DNA of 64,000 nt from CAIMWS01 sp964409245 (GCA_964409245.1 CAYPCQ010000003.1:1-64000); one strand, 5' to 3'. Positions 20,001 through 27,876 are shown, counted from the stretch's first letter. Notes: generated by a model from the sequence alone, not told the origin. Translations and numbers: made by a program.

Positions 20001-23000
20001 TCCCCGGCCGGGGAGAGCAGACCTTCGAGCTGAAGCCGAAGTCTTCCAGCGTGCTGGTGGATGGCTGGATCATCTTCCGGCAGGGCGGGAAAGATTGGTT
20101 CCGCCTGCAGGGGCTCCACGGCTGCGAGATGAGCCAGGACGGCCTGGACGTCTTCACCGGGGGGGTGCTGGTGATCGGCCCGCCGGACAGCCCGCTGCTG
20201 GGATTCAAATACAGCGGCTATTTCCGGATCGCGGCCGATGGGGCGGCGGGGAAGATCGCGGCCCTGCTCGAGACCAACCTGCCCGAGTCCTTCCAGGCCG
20301 AGCTGGGGGGCGGCTTCCTTGTGGTGTTCAACACCACCGGGCGGGCGGTGGAATACCTGCTGCCGGCGGGCATCGCGGAGGCGCCGGGAGGGGGCCTGGA
20401 CCGCCGCATCGTGATCGGGGCCGGCCCGTCGGCTGCCGGGGCCGGCCAGCCTTATCTGCGTGTCGATGCCAGCGGGTATTTGCGCCTGGCCACGCTGCGG
20501 CTGGAGGGGGCCTTCAAAATGCTGGTGGCGCCCGAGGTGCTGAGCGTGGAGGCCAACGCCGACCTCAAGCTCAAGGCGGGCGAGGTCGAGCTGTTCAGCT
20601 TCCATTTCGCCGGCGGCCTGCGCATCGACTCCCAGGGGGTGGCGGCGGTCATCGAGCTGGGGCGCGACTTCCGGCTCCCGGACGGCCTGGGCTTCACCTT
20701 CGGCGCCAGCCTCAAGGGGCGGCTGGAGGTCAACACCACCGGCGAAGCGCTGACCCTGGCGGGGGTCAGCCTGGCGGCGGAGCGTTACGCCCTGGTCCGC
20801 CTCCAGGGCCAGCTGACCATCCTGCCCGCCTTCCTGCTGGAGGGGGAGTTCGAGCTGACGGCCGGGACCGGGGGGGTGGCCATGCGGGCCAGCGCCGACC
20901 TCGTGCTGCAGGCCGCGGGAGTGACCTTCTACAAGTACCAGGTCCGCGGCGGATTGGAGATCGACGCCCTCGGCCTGGTGGCGGCGCTGGAGATCTCTGA
21001 AAAGCAGGGGCTGCCCGATTTCGGCCTGAAATACGAGTTCCGGTACCGCCTGGAGATCAACACCACCGGCGAGGAGCGGACGGTGGCCGGCTTCGTCCTG
21101 GAGAAGGATATGACAGCGCGCGTGGCGGCCGCCGGCGCCCTGCAGATCCTGGGCCTGGTCATGGACGGCGTTTTTCAGATCACCTTGGGGGCGGATTACC
21201 TGCAGCTGGAGGCGGAGGCCCGGCTGCGGGTGGATGTCGCAGGCTGGACCCTGTTCGATTTCCAGGTGGCCGGCGGCTTGCGGGTGGGGGCCAAGGGAGT
21301 GGCCGCCGAGATCAACCTGGCGCTCAACGCCGGGGTGCCCGCTTTCCTCGGTTTTTCCCTGGAAGCCGCCTACCAGCTCCAGGTCAACACCACCCGCGAG
21401 GCGGTCCAACTGGGGGCGGTGAGCCTGGAGGCGGGCTATTACGGCCGCCTCCGCATCGATGGCACGCTGACGGTGGCGGGCTTCCAGCTCCAGGGCCGGT
21501 TCCGGCTCACGGCGGGCGGCCTGGAGGTGCGGCTCGAGGGCCAGGCCCAGCTCCGCCTGGAGGTGGCGGGCACGGTCCTGCTGAAATTCGACGCCGATGC
21601 CTCGCTGGCCATCAACGAACACGGCATCGCCGCCGCTTTTGGCTTGAGCCTCAGCCAGAACCTGCCGGCCGGCTTCGGTTCTTTCAGCGGCCAGTTCGCC
21701 GTGCGCATCAATACGACCGGCCAGGCCGTTAAGGTGGAAAAGGCGGGGGTGGACCTGGAGGCCGGCTCATACGGCAAGGTCTTGCTGGACGGCCAGGTCA
21801 GCGTCCTGGGCTTCGTGTTCCAGGGCCACGCCGAGATCCAGGCGGGGAACGACGGCTTCCTGCTCTGGGGCAACTTGAGCTTCATGCTCTTTTCCGTCCA
21901 GCTCACCACGCGCATCGACCTGGCGCTCATGAGCGACGGCCTCGCCGCCCGGTTCCTCATCGACACGGATCTGCTGGACGTGGCCGTGGGCGGGGTTCCG
22001 CTGTTCACGCTCCGGGGCAGCTTCAATTTCAAGCTCAATACCACGGGCCGCTGGGTCTTCGGCATCGCCCCGGCCACCGCCCTGGTGTTTGTCCAGGATG
22101 CGCGGCTCACCATCCTCGGCTTGACCATGCGGGGGTCGCTTTCGATCGGCGTGCAGAACGGGATCTTCCAGATTGTCGTGCCGGCGGATGATCCACTGGC
22201 CCTCGATTTCTACGGCATCGCCGATATCCAGGTTTACGGGTATGTCCGGGGCAACGGCCGGTTCAATATCACCGGCGTGGTGGCGGTGCACCTGGGCCGC
22301 GACGACCTGGCCGCCATCAGCGGTTTGCTCGCCCTCACCGTGAGCGACAGCGGCATCGCCGTGGCGCTCCACGGGAAAATCATTGTCTTCAGCCAGGCGA
22401 TCCTCACCGTGGACGGCAGCGTGTCTGTCACCGGCAGCGGCTTCCGGCTCGTGGGCAAGGCCCGGTTCAACCTGCCGGACGTCCTGGATTTCATCAGCCT
22501 CGAGGCGGACCTGGATCTCGCCGTGGATCAATACGGCATCGCGCTGGGCCTCGCCGGGTCCGTTGATCTCTGGGGATTCCTGAAGGGTTCGGTGGGGGGC
22601 TGGATCCGCACCGGCAAGGAGGGTTCCTGGTTCCTCCACGGGCAGGCGGGATTCAGCATCGGCGGCGGCAACCTGGGGGCCAACGGCAACGTGGTCATCG
22701 ACGTCGGCTATCTGGCCACGCCCCAGACCGTGTTCGGCGCGGACCGGGGGGCGGGCTTGCACACCGGCCTTTGGCTGAATGGCGGCGCCTGGGCCGGCTT
22801 CAGCGTGGCCGGCTACTGGATCGGCGCCAGCGTGGGCTTGTCAGGGAACGTGGATGTCCATAGCGGCACGGCCTCAGTCGAAGTGTCGGGATCGATCGAT
22901 CTTTGGCTGGATTCCATCGACTGGAGCCGCACGATCCACCTGCAATTCAAGAATGGCTTCGGGATTTACCTGAGCGATGTGGCCGGCAGCCTGGTCTTCC

Positions 23001-25540
23001 TGGATGTGAACAAAAATGGCGCCCTGGATGCCGGCGAGCCGTTCACCTATGCCGACGCCAATGGCCGCTTCACCTTTGACGATGCCGCCGCCGCCGCCCT
23101 GGCTGGCGAGAGCCAGACGCCCTTCGCCAGGCTGGACGCCGACCAGGACGGCTTCCTGGATTACGACGAGGGCCGGGTGCTGCTCACCGGCGGGTTTGCG
23201 CTGGCCACCGGCCAGGCCAATGCGCTGACGATCGCGCTGCCCGAGGGCCAGCTTTCCGGCCTGGCCGGCTGCCGGGACGCCACGGTCTTTGTGGATGTGA
23301 ACGGGAACGGCCAGCTGGACAGCGGCGAATACTCGGTGCGCAGCGGGGCGGATGGCGTGTTCTCGCTGGTGGGCGTCCTGCTGCCGGCGCCAGCTTTGGA
23401 TCCCGCCCAGGCGCTGGGCAACGACCTGGCGCCCTTCGACGCCAACCGGAACGGTTCCCTGGAGAAATCCGAGGGCCGGTTCGTGCTGGCGGGTGGAACC
23501 GTGATCCAGACCGGCGCCGCCCAGGTTTCGCAGGTGCTGGCGGACAACAGCCCCAGCGGCTTCACCGGGGTGCGCGGCGGCACGGTGTTTTTCGACGCGA
23601 ACCAGAACGGGATCCGGGACGCGGGCGAACCCTCCACCCCAACGGCGGACGACGGGCGGTTCAGCTTCCTGGTCAGCGCCGTGGCGGGCAATTCGTCAGC
23701 CCTCGGCCTGCTGGCCCCATACGACCGGAACGGCAATGGCCTCCTCGACGCCGGCGAAGGCCAGCTCTACGCGGTGGGCGGTTATGACGCCAAGGGGCAG
23801 CCGGTGGCGGGCCTCACGATCGTGAAAGACAACCTGGCCGCCGGCTGCAGCCCGGTCCGCCAGCCCGAGCGGATCTTCCTCGATGCCAACGGCAACGGGA
23901 AATACGATGCCGCCACGGAGCTTTCCACCAATCCCGATCCCCAGGGGTACTACAGCTTTGCGGGCTTCACTTTGGGTTCGCTCGGCCAGCTGAAGAAATA
24001 CGACCTGAACGGCAACGGGATCATCGATCCCGCGGAGGGGGTGTTCCGGATCGTCGGCGGCCAGGACACCGGCAATTCCCAGGTGGAACGGAACCGGATC
24101 GAATCCACCCCGGCCGGGTATGCCACGGGCCTGCGCCAGACCGCCAACCCCTGCAGCCAGGTCCGGCTCGGCCTGCTCGACCCGCTGGTGGCCGGACAGA
24201 CCCTGTCCGCCGCCGAGGCCGACCGGCTGGTGGAGCTGTCGTTCGGGCTGCCGCTCTGGACGGAGATTGGCACCTTCGATCCGCGCACCGCCGAGGCCGA
24301 TGGGCGCAACACGGAAATCCTCACTGCCGCCACCCAGATCGGCAACCTGGTGGCCGAAGGCGCCGCCCTGCTCCAGGGCGCCGCCAGCGGCAACATCCCC
24401 ACCGAAAAAGCCCAGGGGGCCATTTTCAGCGCCCTGGCCCGGCGCGCCGCCAGCCTGAAGGCCAGGCTGGACGCCCAGCCGGTGGAGAACTTCCGGACAC
24501 TGTCCGATCCCGATCCCGCCACCCAGCAGCGGCGGATCGTGGGGGGCGCGCCTTGGATCGATCTCACCGACCCGGCGGTGGTGCAGGCGATCCTGGCCGA
24601 TGCCTCCGCCCTGCTCAAGGCCGATCCCGCCCTCCGGCTGGCGGATGCGGCGCTGCTGGACCGGCCGGCCACCACCAACAGCGGCGGCACGGCCGCCCGG
24701 CTGGGCGCGTATGGCGCCGCCGTGATCGCCGCCCACAACGCCTATGCCCGCCAGGCTGGCCTGGGTCCGGCGGACAAATTGAGCTTCACCCTGGCCCGGC
24801 TCAAGGAATTCACCCAGACCATCGCCGCGGATGCCTTGAAAAAGCTGGGGGCCCGGGAAACCGCCTTGGAGGAGGCGGACCTGGCGGTCAACGGCGCCGC
24901 GCTGGGCAGATTCATGGGCCAGGCCGGCCTGGCGCTGGCGGCCCCGAACCGGGAGCCGGTCCTGCTGACCCCCCTGCCGGGCCTGGCGGCCAAACCGGGC
25001 CAAGCCGTGGCCCTGCCCGTGGCGGTTTACGACTGGGACGGCGCCGCCAGGGAGGTGGCCATCACCCTGGTGGGCAGCAGCGATCCCAAGGTGGTCAATC
25101 CCGCCACCTTCAGCGTCACCGGCACGGGCCTGGACCGGGTGTTGCGGTTCACCGCCAGCGGCGCTTTGGGCGCCGCCACCGACCTGGTGCTGCGGGTGGA
25201 TGACGATCCCACGGCCGATCCCAACGGCTGGAATGAAACGCGGGTGGCCTTCCGGGTCAGCCTGGTGGCCAGCCCCGCGCCGCCGCGGGATTTCGTCCCG
25301 GCCGGGGGCATCCTGGTGGAACCCGTGGCGGCGGCTGGGGAGCGCCCGGGCCGGCGGGCGGCGCCGGCGGGCGGCATGCTGGAGTTTTCCCGGGCGGCGC
25401 CCAGCCATCGGCTGCTCCAAGCCGCCCCGCGGCGGTGGGAACCCGGCCGGGAGCGGCTGGCGGAAACCGGGATGGCCCCACACGCAACCCTGGCCTTGCC
25501 TGACCTGGATCCGGCCAGCGTGACTTTCAACTATGATTAA
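11069..25540 (+). CDS. Giant LEPR-XLL-type repetitive surface protein (at least 4,823 aa)
   Basis: The GTG start follows a weak AAGG ribosome binding site. Residues 14-29 carry a LEPR-XLL-type motif (LEALEARVLLSGD), an N-terminal signature of very large exported proteins in PVC and related bacteria. A Pro/Ala/Ser-rich linker of about 200 residues follows. Then come: (1) 14 visible copies, including one each side of the gap, of a roughly 143-145-aa beta-rich module at residues about 240-2,150, each with an L(F/Y)PG-like turn and an IGEA.SL.A stretch; (2) a mixed beta region to about 3,080; (3) six modules of about 109 aa marked by NTTGxA at residues 3,088-3,660; (4) four alternating pairs of an Sdr/B-type strand (VFLDVNKNG) and an EF-hand-like DxNxNGxxD loop at about 3,970-4,335; (5) an alanine-rich helical tail ending in a final beta domain. 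There is no LPXTG, PEP-CTERM or autotransporter barrel. The role is inferred: a long surface stalk or adhesin with calcium-stiffened parts. A 100-N gap lies within the first repeat series, so the length is a minimum. Confidence 0.9.
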   Translation: MSGVIHHIGSKRSLFELEALEARVLLSGDFLAADAPLPLAGCRLQAEVVLAVSASEIGSGMEVGFPAGSPVDVFAGMNPAQLEAPEEETPGAASEVAAHENGVQMPSSKAQDAGLVGADPASQLTAAFLAARPVPSDSLSPSGAEQSGVEPDRLAAGSREESAQLTVRGPPSGLASLRQENASSQTGGFSLSPATSKVSAGIHASGGPAVSFSAQIGSIISLSGAYMPIGGADGVNDPLGIADAVALTFSGALEGWSSAVATISGVEIYDHALEVDAASFQFSATLKGANNLVEFDGLSASLANIRVTFNRNATSGVLEDFQVVSGTLGFTAAGIRLLPAANAAIATKITGAGPAGTIAAQVDLDTGGISLSGLNLEITQLDNLKLTASALEIAPRQIVFAKVAEATLSLPKHPTLGTVGVSDLEITESGFSVAKFTWHLAEVSFGTALEATDWQVTGAGLGALERFSVNVQTGSVDGQLAGTFGALTLFPGSSLXXXXXXXXXXXXXXXXXXXXXXXXXXXXXXXXXXVDLAAGVQGQLAGTFGALTLFPGSSLIQSALAGLTVSYDFNLGRLGFGVADFSLKLKDLLFRGFGVSLNPGLPVLAQIGSLKLTLPQFPGLGAADLGGFELTPAGFSVGRFEWKVPEAAFGTAIKGVDFSVVGSGVDGLGRFVVDLAAGVQGQLAGTFGALVLFPDNLLLKSSFSGLSIHYDFTAGQLLFQASKFQLDIGEAFSLISAGLVFRAGGVAGEPLAEIGSAMLRSTQFTGLGVAMLSGLKIFDDGLTLGSATLAQPEGVTARIGDFLAFTELSVKLENFRIKAGAGAEGKITVSAGGLRFFPEAAAIRSVVQGAQGEYVFRETGGFDLEIQLPAFTLEVGQAIKLAGAGATLTPGHETILSLAEAALSSPAMPQAGQITLQNLAIRRDGFSLDDFTLGVAGGETVTPGGAVALANFRISGRQFSYTAGSFTGSLSAAADSVTLFPQSRLLHTQATGLALSCDLAGTGDLKAHLDQLSLAVGEAVELTATGVDLYPGREVVASLAQVEMRAARIPSLAPVTLAQWVIRSDGFDLGRAVLAGAAGAVVNLGAAVQLTGASLAVEDFSLRFGAGETLSGQITLSASGAALYPGSPLIHATLEQFRAYYDFDNGGGLRLAAGGLLVQVGQSFGFEAHQVALTPGSGLLATIGEAAVRLPGVEGLGALTLAGIRLYGDRLELGSAVLKQAAGTAASFGDYLELRGLSLTLRDFTVPFASGGVSGSLEFAADSVALYPRAAFLAVSVTGFAARFDWGHGGALSLHLGGLVIDVGEALRLEAGGFDLAPDEPDVLATIGRVAVSSPKLPGLGGAELADFKLRRSGFEIGSLAWKAGQEIQFGTAVALQGLSLQAAHLGVNYGGQPSVAGALEITAAAARLFPAAPAIRSSLKGLSLAFDFENALGALVISVDQFGFQVGEALSLDGGKVVLTPGAGVVATVRSARITSGLLANFGDATVENLVIRRDGFDLGSLAIRQAAGSTANIGQVLAVAGGVLTVTAFRLQIGEAAEFSGAITLAVGEATLYPEMKNVATRLEGAVASFSFSGGGLGEFRLGSSRLVVDIASALRVEALQVVIEPGSADVLAAIQVATVSSPQFAGLQPGRIENLVLRRGGFSLGSLELGQLPEFPVTIGDFLRMDGVKLFVEDFSVDISGKALGSIRLEIGRLELFPKCPQIKSIFSGFNVFFDFSLPIPALNIGIGSFQLDIGEAFSLRAFDVNLTPDFERLLHLDKITLSAPKIPGLRAIDLGDFSLFKTGFSIGSMELRLPDGLDTAMFGSVLRIARPVLRLERFQLAYGSLPRIDASIKLEAASLQLFPGVSFLDSELTGITGEFDFSEALGSLKLTVGNFRLDVGQALRLAATGIELTPGRLEIARIGSLKAFSPVFEGLAPLELKEVVFRQDGFTLGSFELAQIGGGQVKLGAAMAIDTLALRVSNFALAFDAAGASIGGAITLSASGLQLYPGSGLIQSEILNPSGTFDFTGAGRLHFQAGLLRLKIATDALVLEAAGVQLDPLAGLPDPIATIPTLAARSPRFTNLPGATVTNLRIFGDGVAIGSVTFQQPAGAAVRVGGVLEFTGLEVAVRDLVYRHGSAAAMDGDITVKAGSAKLFPGNSSFTAAATGLAGSFNLATGALAIQAGSFHFQFGSVIEITAEGVQLDPGADIVARLATVQAWLPGLQAGATATGFEVSRSGCFSVVSLTVDVTGLNGRFSVGHFLPFELEALTVHFLGDSNGNGQRDPGEVYDLTAFDLTAAGHFDFEKMKASLPFTPILAIGEGASATVADSPASKFTFTLTFANGGITPKDLGPITIGFADLKVGQAAVLGGTITLGGYQDGRWSSQFGGAVELKQSAQVTGVTGAAATLAGTFDEQAGRLAASGTLGVSFVLGGSAQVTDARLIFSLVLAAQGDGGFSLEMLRLDGFDIGQVTIKVGDALTLVGKKIALDFNPRAGGNIATFGSLAATLNNLGITGAARNFGISAEGRLAALPGFAVALEVSDPGKLKWPAWLPIKITAIGLAWPDFNRDLADFQIVFSAVATSINGLKGLTVEGVVEGVVIDIGLLGQGQFPIVDIRGVGVKVGGSAFGGRIEGALFLGIVKLDAAGKLIDDLDTTTPARQRVLYGGIQAEFQLAGISGFRIQFGLSELGPLQIYFRSGAVIVLDPVSGLALKDLRGGVDFNRELPAVNTPFDLRGAAFKPAGELTLEEWKNQLKDQVVQQAQSPGQDSWGRMDAPMVIQAGATLFSLYTSPYAFVAEVDLLIGTDGKFVINAKMVFGKGTPSELRLNGLLYADFGDTNTATKIFFLVDEPGGQPVMTLFGSVQFLYARNDGLPVDQDHPSDIFQIRIQGGLQLTAMGFLNVTISGQVTLTFGDHRFDLDLIGSVNLSFIGDTIGVAGRLHFDNAGPTLRVWGALAMTPNFSLLEKLGLYVDGVAVWRLNLTGETLAEKLDIPGRGEQTFELKPKSSSVLVDGWIIFRQGGKDWFRLQGLHGCEMSQDGLDVFTGGVLVIGPPDSPLLGFKYSGYFRIAADGAAGKIAALLETNLPESFQAELGGGFLVVFNTTGRAVEYLLPAGIAEAPGGGLDRRIVIGAGPSAAGAGQPYLRVDASGYLRLATLRLEGAFKMLVAPEVLSVEANADLKLKAGEVELFSFHFAGGLRIDSQGVAAVIELGRDFRLPDGLGFTFGASLKGRLEVNTTGEALTLAGVSLAAERYALVRLQGQLTILPAFLLEGEFELTAGTGGVAMRASADLVLQAAGVTFYKYQVRGGLEIDALGLVAALEISEKQGLPDFGLKYEFRYRLEINTTGEERTVAGFVLEKDMTARVAAAGALQILGLVMDGVFQITLGADYLQLEAEARLRVDVAGWTLFDFQVAGGLRVGAKGVAAEINLALNAGVPAFLGFSLEAAYQLQVNTTREAVQLGAVSLEAGYYGRLRIDGTLTVAGFQLQGRFRLTAGGLEVRLEGQAQLRLEVAGTVLLKFDADASLAINEHGIAAAFGLSLSQNLPAGFGSFSGQFAVRINTTGQAVKVEKAGVDLEAGSYGKVLLDGQVSVLGFVFQGHAEIQAGNDGFLLWGNLSFMLFSVQLTTRIDLALMSDGLAARFLIDTDLLDVAVGGVPLFTLRGSFNFKLNTTGRWVFGIAPATALVFVQDARLTILGLTMRGSLSIGVQNGIFQIVVPADDPLALDFYGIADIQVYGYVRGNGRFNITGVVAVHLGRDDLAAISGLLALTVSDSGIAVALHGKIIVFSQAILTVDGSVSVTGSGFRLVGKARFNLPDVLDFISLEADLDLAVDQYGIALGLAGSVDLWGFLKGSVGGWIRTGKEGSWFLHGQAGFSIGGGNLGANGNVVIDVGYLATPQTVFGADRGAGLHTGLWLNGGAWAGFSVAGYWIGASVGLSGNVDVHSGTASVEVSGSIDLWLDSIDWSRTIHLQFKNGFGIYLSDVAGSLVFLDVNKNGALDAGEPFTYADANGRFTFDDAAAAALAGESQTPFARLDADQDGFLDYDEGRVLLTGGFALATGQANALTIALPEGQLSGLAGCRDATVFVDVNGNGQLDSGEYSVRSGADGVFSLVGVLLPAPALDPAQALGNDLAPFDANRNGSLEKSEGRFVLAGGTVIQTGAAQVSQVLADNSPSGFTGVRGGTVFFDANQNGIRDAGEPSTPTADDGRFSFLVSAVAGNSSALGLLAPYDRNGNGLLDAGEGQLYAVGGYDAKGQPVAGLTIVKDNLAAGCSPVRQPERIFLDANGNGKYDAATELSTNPDPQGYYSFAGFTLGSLGQLKKYDLNGNGIIDPAEGVFRIVGGQDTGNSQVERNRIESTPAGYATGLRQTANPCSQVRLGLLDPLVAGQTLSAAEADRLVELSFGLPLWTEIGTFDPRTAEADGRNTEILTAATQIGNLVAEGAALLQGAASGNIPTEKAQGAIFSALARRAASLKARLDAQPVENFRTLSDPDPATQQRRIVGGAPWIDLTDPAVVQAILADASALLKADPALRLADAALLDRPATTNSGGTAARLGAYGAAVIAAHNAYARQAGLGPADKLSFTLARLKEFTQTIAADALKKLGARETALEEADLAVNGAALGRFMGQAGLALAAPNREPVLLTPLPGLAAKPGQAVALPVAVYDWDGAAREVAITLVGSSDPKVVNPATFSVTGTGLDRVLRFTASGALGAATDLVLRVDDDPTADPNGWNETRVAFRVSLVASPAPPRDFVPAGGILVEPVAAAGERPGRRAAPAGGMLEFSRAAPSHRLLQAAPRRWEPGRERLAETGMAPHATLALPDLDPASVTFNYD
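12500..13140 (+). repeat. Near-identical 429-bp coding repeat flanking the gap
   Basis: The block GGCAGCTGGCGGGGACGTTC recurs at 12501, 12681 and 13110. The last two are 429 bp (143 codons) apart and share GGTGGACCTGGCGGCC upstream. The blocks either side of the gap are identical for over 50 bp, to the 'cagcctga' at the gap edge. Most other modules in the gene are diverged at DNA level, so this stretch reflects recent duplication. Confidence 0.85.
12555..12654. other. Assembly gap (100 N) within the giant gene
   Basis: The left edge ends at the position equivalent to 12734 in the next repeat, and the right edge resumes at the position equivalent to 13084. If one repeat unit is interrupted, the missing sequence equals the segment 12735-13083, that is 349 bp rather than 100, or 349 plus multiples of 429. 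Both 100 and 349 keep the same reading frame, so the open frame across the Ns is believable. Confidence 0.85.
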
Positions 25541-27836
25541 TCCAATGGCCAAAACCTTCGCTTCCGCCCTCGCGGAAACCGTGATCATAACCCTGCTGCT
25601 GGCGCCGCGGGTGGCCGCCCAGCCAAACACCCCCCCCAGGCTGGCCGCCAACCAGGCGGTGGTGGTGCTGCCGGGCCAGACCGTGGTGATCGATTCCGCC
25701 CACCTGCGGACCGTGGACGACGAAACCACCGACCCGGTGGAAATCATCTACACCCTGTTCCCCGATGACCCCAAGGCGGTCTTCCCGTCCGGCGGGCTTT
25801 ACCTGGGCAACCGCCTCCTCAAGGGGGGGGACTGGTTCAGCCAGGAGGATATCGACCGCGGCCTGCTCGCCTGGCGGGCGCCTTCGCCCGTCACGGAACC
25901 CTCGATGGGAATCCCCTTCAACGTGCAGGATTATGATGGCGCCCTGGCGCGCGATGGCTCCCACACCGTGTTTTCCCTCGGCATCCTCTATTCCAACACC
26001 CCCCCCGAGGCGCTGGGCCTGGACTGGCGCTGCCCCCTGGGCGGCCGGACCAACGGCGTCCTGCGGGCCCGCAGCCTGGAGTCCTACCAGGCGCTCACGT
26101 TCCAGCTCGTTTCCCAGCCCGCCAAGGGGGTGGCGGCCCTGGACGATCCCCGCACCGGCGCGTTCACCTACACCGCCCGCGCCGGCCAGGCCGGCTGGGA
26201 CGCCTTCACCTTCCAGGTGTCCGACGGCCAGGCGCCATCCCTCCAGGCGGGCACGGTCCGGATCCTCATCACCAACCATCCGCCCGTCATCCCCGCCCAG
26301 CGGTTCGAGCTGGAGGAGAATGGCGCTCTCACCGGCGCGCACCGCATCGCCGTGCAGGATCCCGACCTCCCGGCCCAGGCCCTCACCTTCAGCGTCCTCA
26401 TCCCGCCCTCCCGCGGGCGGCTCACAGCCTTCGAGCGGGACACCGGCCGGTTCGAGTACCTGCCCGATGCCGGCCGGTTCGGCCTGGACCAGTTCGTCGT
26501 GTCCGTCTCGGACGGCCAGTTCGAGAGCGCCTACCAGGCGGTCCAGCTGGCGATCCGGGGCGATCTCAATGGCGACAACATCCTGATCGCCGGGCGCGAG
26601 CCCGGCCCGGATCCGCTCTCCTCGGACGACGACATCCACGGCATCTACTTGATCAATCCGCTCAACGGCGACACCTCCCGGCTGTTCCAGGGGGACCACC
26701 TGAAAAACACGCTGGCCCTGGTTTACGACAAACGCCGCGGCCAGCTGCTCTTTGCTGGCTCGCTCGACGCCACGGGCGGCGGCCAGGGGAATCCCTTCAT
26801 CGGCGCCATCGACACCGCCACCGGCGCGCCCCGGATCGTGGCCTCGGGCGCCAGCCTCCTCTCCTTCCCGATCGGCCTGGCCATCGACCGCAACCAGCGC
26901 CTGCTCATTTCCGATGGGCCGGGGGGGGTGAAGCGGATGGACCTGGATGCGGGCCGCCTCGAGACCCTCAGCCAGGGCGGCCTGCTGCAGATGGTCTCCT
27001 ACGTCTTCGAGGGCCTGGACGGCTCGCTGCTGGTGCTGGACATGGTCGATTTATTCGGCGACGCCGCCCGGGTGGTCCGGCTCGACCCCCAAACCGGCCA
27101 GCAAATCCTGCTCACCGACAGCAGCCAGCTGCTGGATCCCTTCGACCTCCTGGAGCTGGACGACGGCCGGCTCCTGGTCCTTTCCCGCGGCGGCCTGTTC
27201 CAGCTGGACAGCAAGACCGGCGGGCTGGCCCAGATCCTGCGGGGGAACGCCTTCGCGTCCATCCCCAAGGAATTCACCCTGGACAAGGAGGGCCAGCTGG
27301 TCATCGTGGAGATGGAGAAGGAGCTGCTCCGGGTGAACCTGGCCACCACCAACCTCGCGGCCATCCATACGGATATCCAGTTCCTCCCCTACGCCCTGGC
27401 CGATTGCCTCATGCCCGCCACCCTCGCCGGGTGGCGCGGCGATTACTTCACGGCGGAGGATCTCGCCAGCCCCGCCAGGGAGGCCGCCATCTGGGGCGGC
27501 CTCGCCGATCCCGATGGGGATGGCCAGCCGAACTGCCTCGAGTTTGCCCTGGGCCTCAACCCCATGCGGCCCGACCGCCAGCGCGCCTTCACCGTGCTGC
27601 CCGCCGTGGACAGCCGGGGCCAGCAGCTCCTCAAGCTGAGCTTCCAGCGCCGCCGCAGCGTTGAAGCCGCCCGGGTGGCCCCCCAGATCTCCGCCGACCT
27701 CCGCCAGTGGGAGGATCTGGGGTTCGTGAGGGTCGAAACCGATACGCGTGGCGAATTCTTCGACAAATGGGATTACTATTATCAATATCCACCCGCCGGG
27801 GCAGCCCGGTTTTTCCGGCTGAAGCTGCTCCTCTAG
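25533..27836 (+). CDS. Exported cadherin-like and beta-propeller protein with PVC C-terminal domain
   Basis: 767 aa. The ATG overlaps the stop of the giant gene by 8 bp, which suggests translational coupling; an in-frame ATG at 25545 is an alternative. A signal peptide (hydrophobic core VIITLLLAP, cleavage near RVAAQ) leads into tandem CSPG/cadherin-like modules at residues about 35-345 (PGQTVVIDSAHL, TGAFTYTARAGQAGWDAFTFQVSDG, ITNHPPVIPAQ, GRFEYLPDAGRFGLDQFVVSVSDG). Residues about 350-620 look like an NHL/SMP-30-type beta-propeller (repeated GLLIS-DGPGGV, LDxxTGxLxxL units). The C-terminus has a calcium loop DPDGDGQPNCLEFALGLNP followed by a beta domain ending ARFFRLKLLL. The same C-terminal architecture ends the next gene. 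It is probably an extracellular partner of the two giants. Confidence 0.85.
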   Translation: MINPMAKTFASALAETVIITLLLAPRVAAQPNTPPRLAANQAVVVLPGQTVVIDSAHLRTVDDETTDPVEIIYTLFPDDPKAVFPSGGLYLGNRLLKGGDWFSQEDIDRGLLAWRAPSPVTEPSMGIPFNVQDYDGALARDGSHTVFSLGILYSNTPPEALGLDWRCPLGGRTNGVLRARSLESYQALTFQLVSQPAKGVAALDDPRTGAFTYTARAGQAGWDAFTFQVSDGQAPSLQAGTVRILITNHPPVIPAQRFELEENGALTGAHRIAVQDPDLPAQALTFSVLIPPSRGRLTAFERDTGRFEYLPDAGRFGLDQFVVSVSDGQFESAYQAVQLAIRGDLNGDNILIAGREPGPDPLSSDDDIHGIYLINPLNGDTSRLFQGDHLKNTLALVYDKRRGQLLFAGSLDATGGGQGNPFIGAIDTATGAPRIVASGASLLSFPIGLAIDRNQRLLISDGPGGVKRMDLDAGRLETLSQGGLLQMVSYVFEGLDGSLLVLDMVDLFGDAARVVRLDPQTGQQILLTDSSQLLDPFDLLELDDGRLLVLSRGGLFQLDSKTGGLAQILRGNAFASIPKEFTLDKEGQLVIVEMEKELLRVNLATTNLAAIHTDIQFLPYALADCLMPATLAGWRGDYFTAEDLASPAREAAIWGGLADPDGDGQPNCLEFALGLNPMRPDRQRAFTVLPAVDSRGQQLLKLSFQRRRSVEAARVAPQISADLRQWEDLGFVRVETDTRGEFFDKWDYYYQYPPAGAARFFRLKLLL

Positions 27837-27876
27837 CCCGCGGCCGGGGAGGCCAGCCAACCATGAGAGGAGCCAC

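Noticed and set aside
19622..21622. 666-aa minus-strand open frame
   Set aside because: Antisense shadow of the second repeat series of the giant gene; no domain, His/Gln/Pro-rich.
11069..25540. RTX or autotransporter adhesin interpretation
   Set aside because: No GGxGxDxUx nonapeptide array and no C-terminal beta-barrel or sorting motif are visible; the NxNG loops are of the Sdr/EF-hand type.
23696..25747. 683-aa minus-strand open frame
   Set aside because: Overlaps the end of the giant gene and the start of the next; Gly/Arg-rich shadow without motifs.
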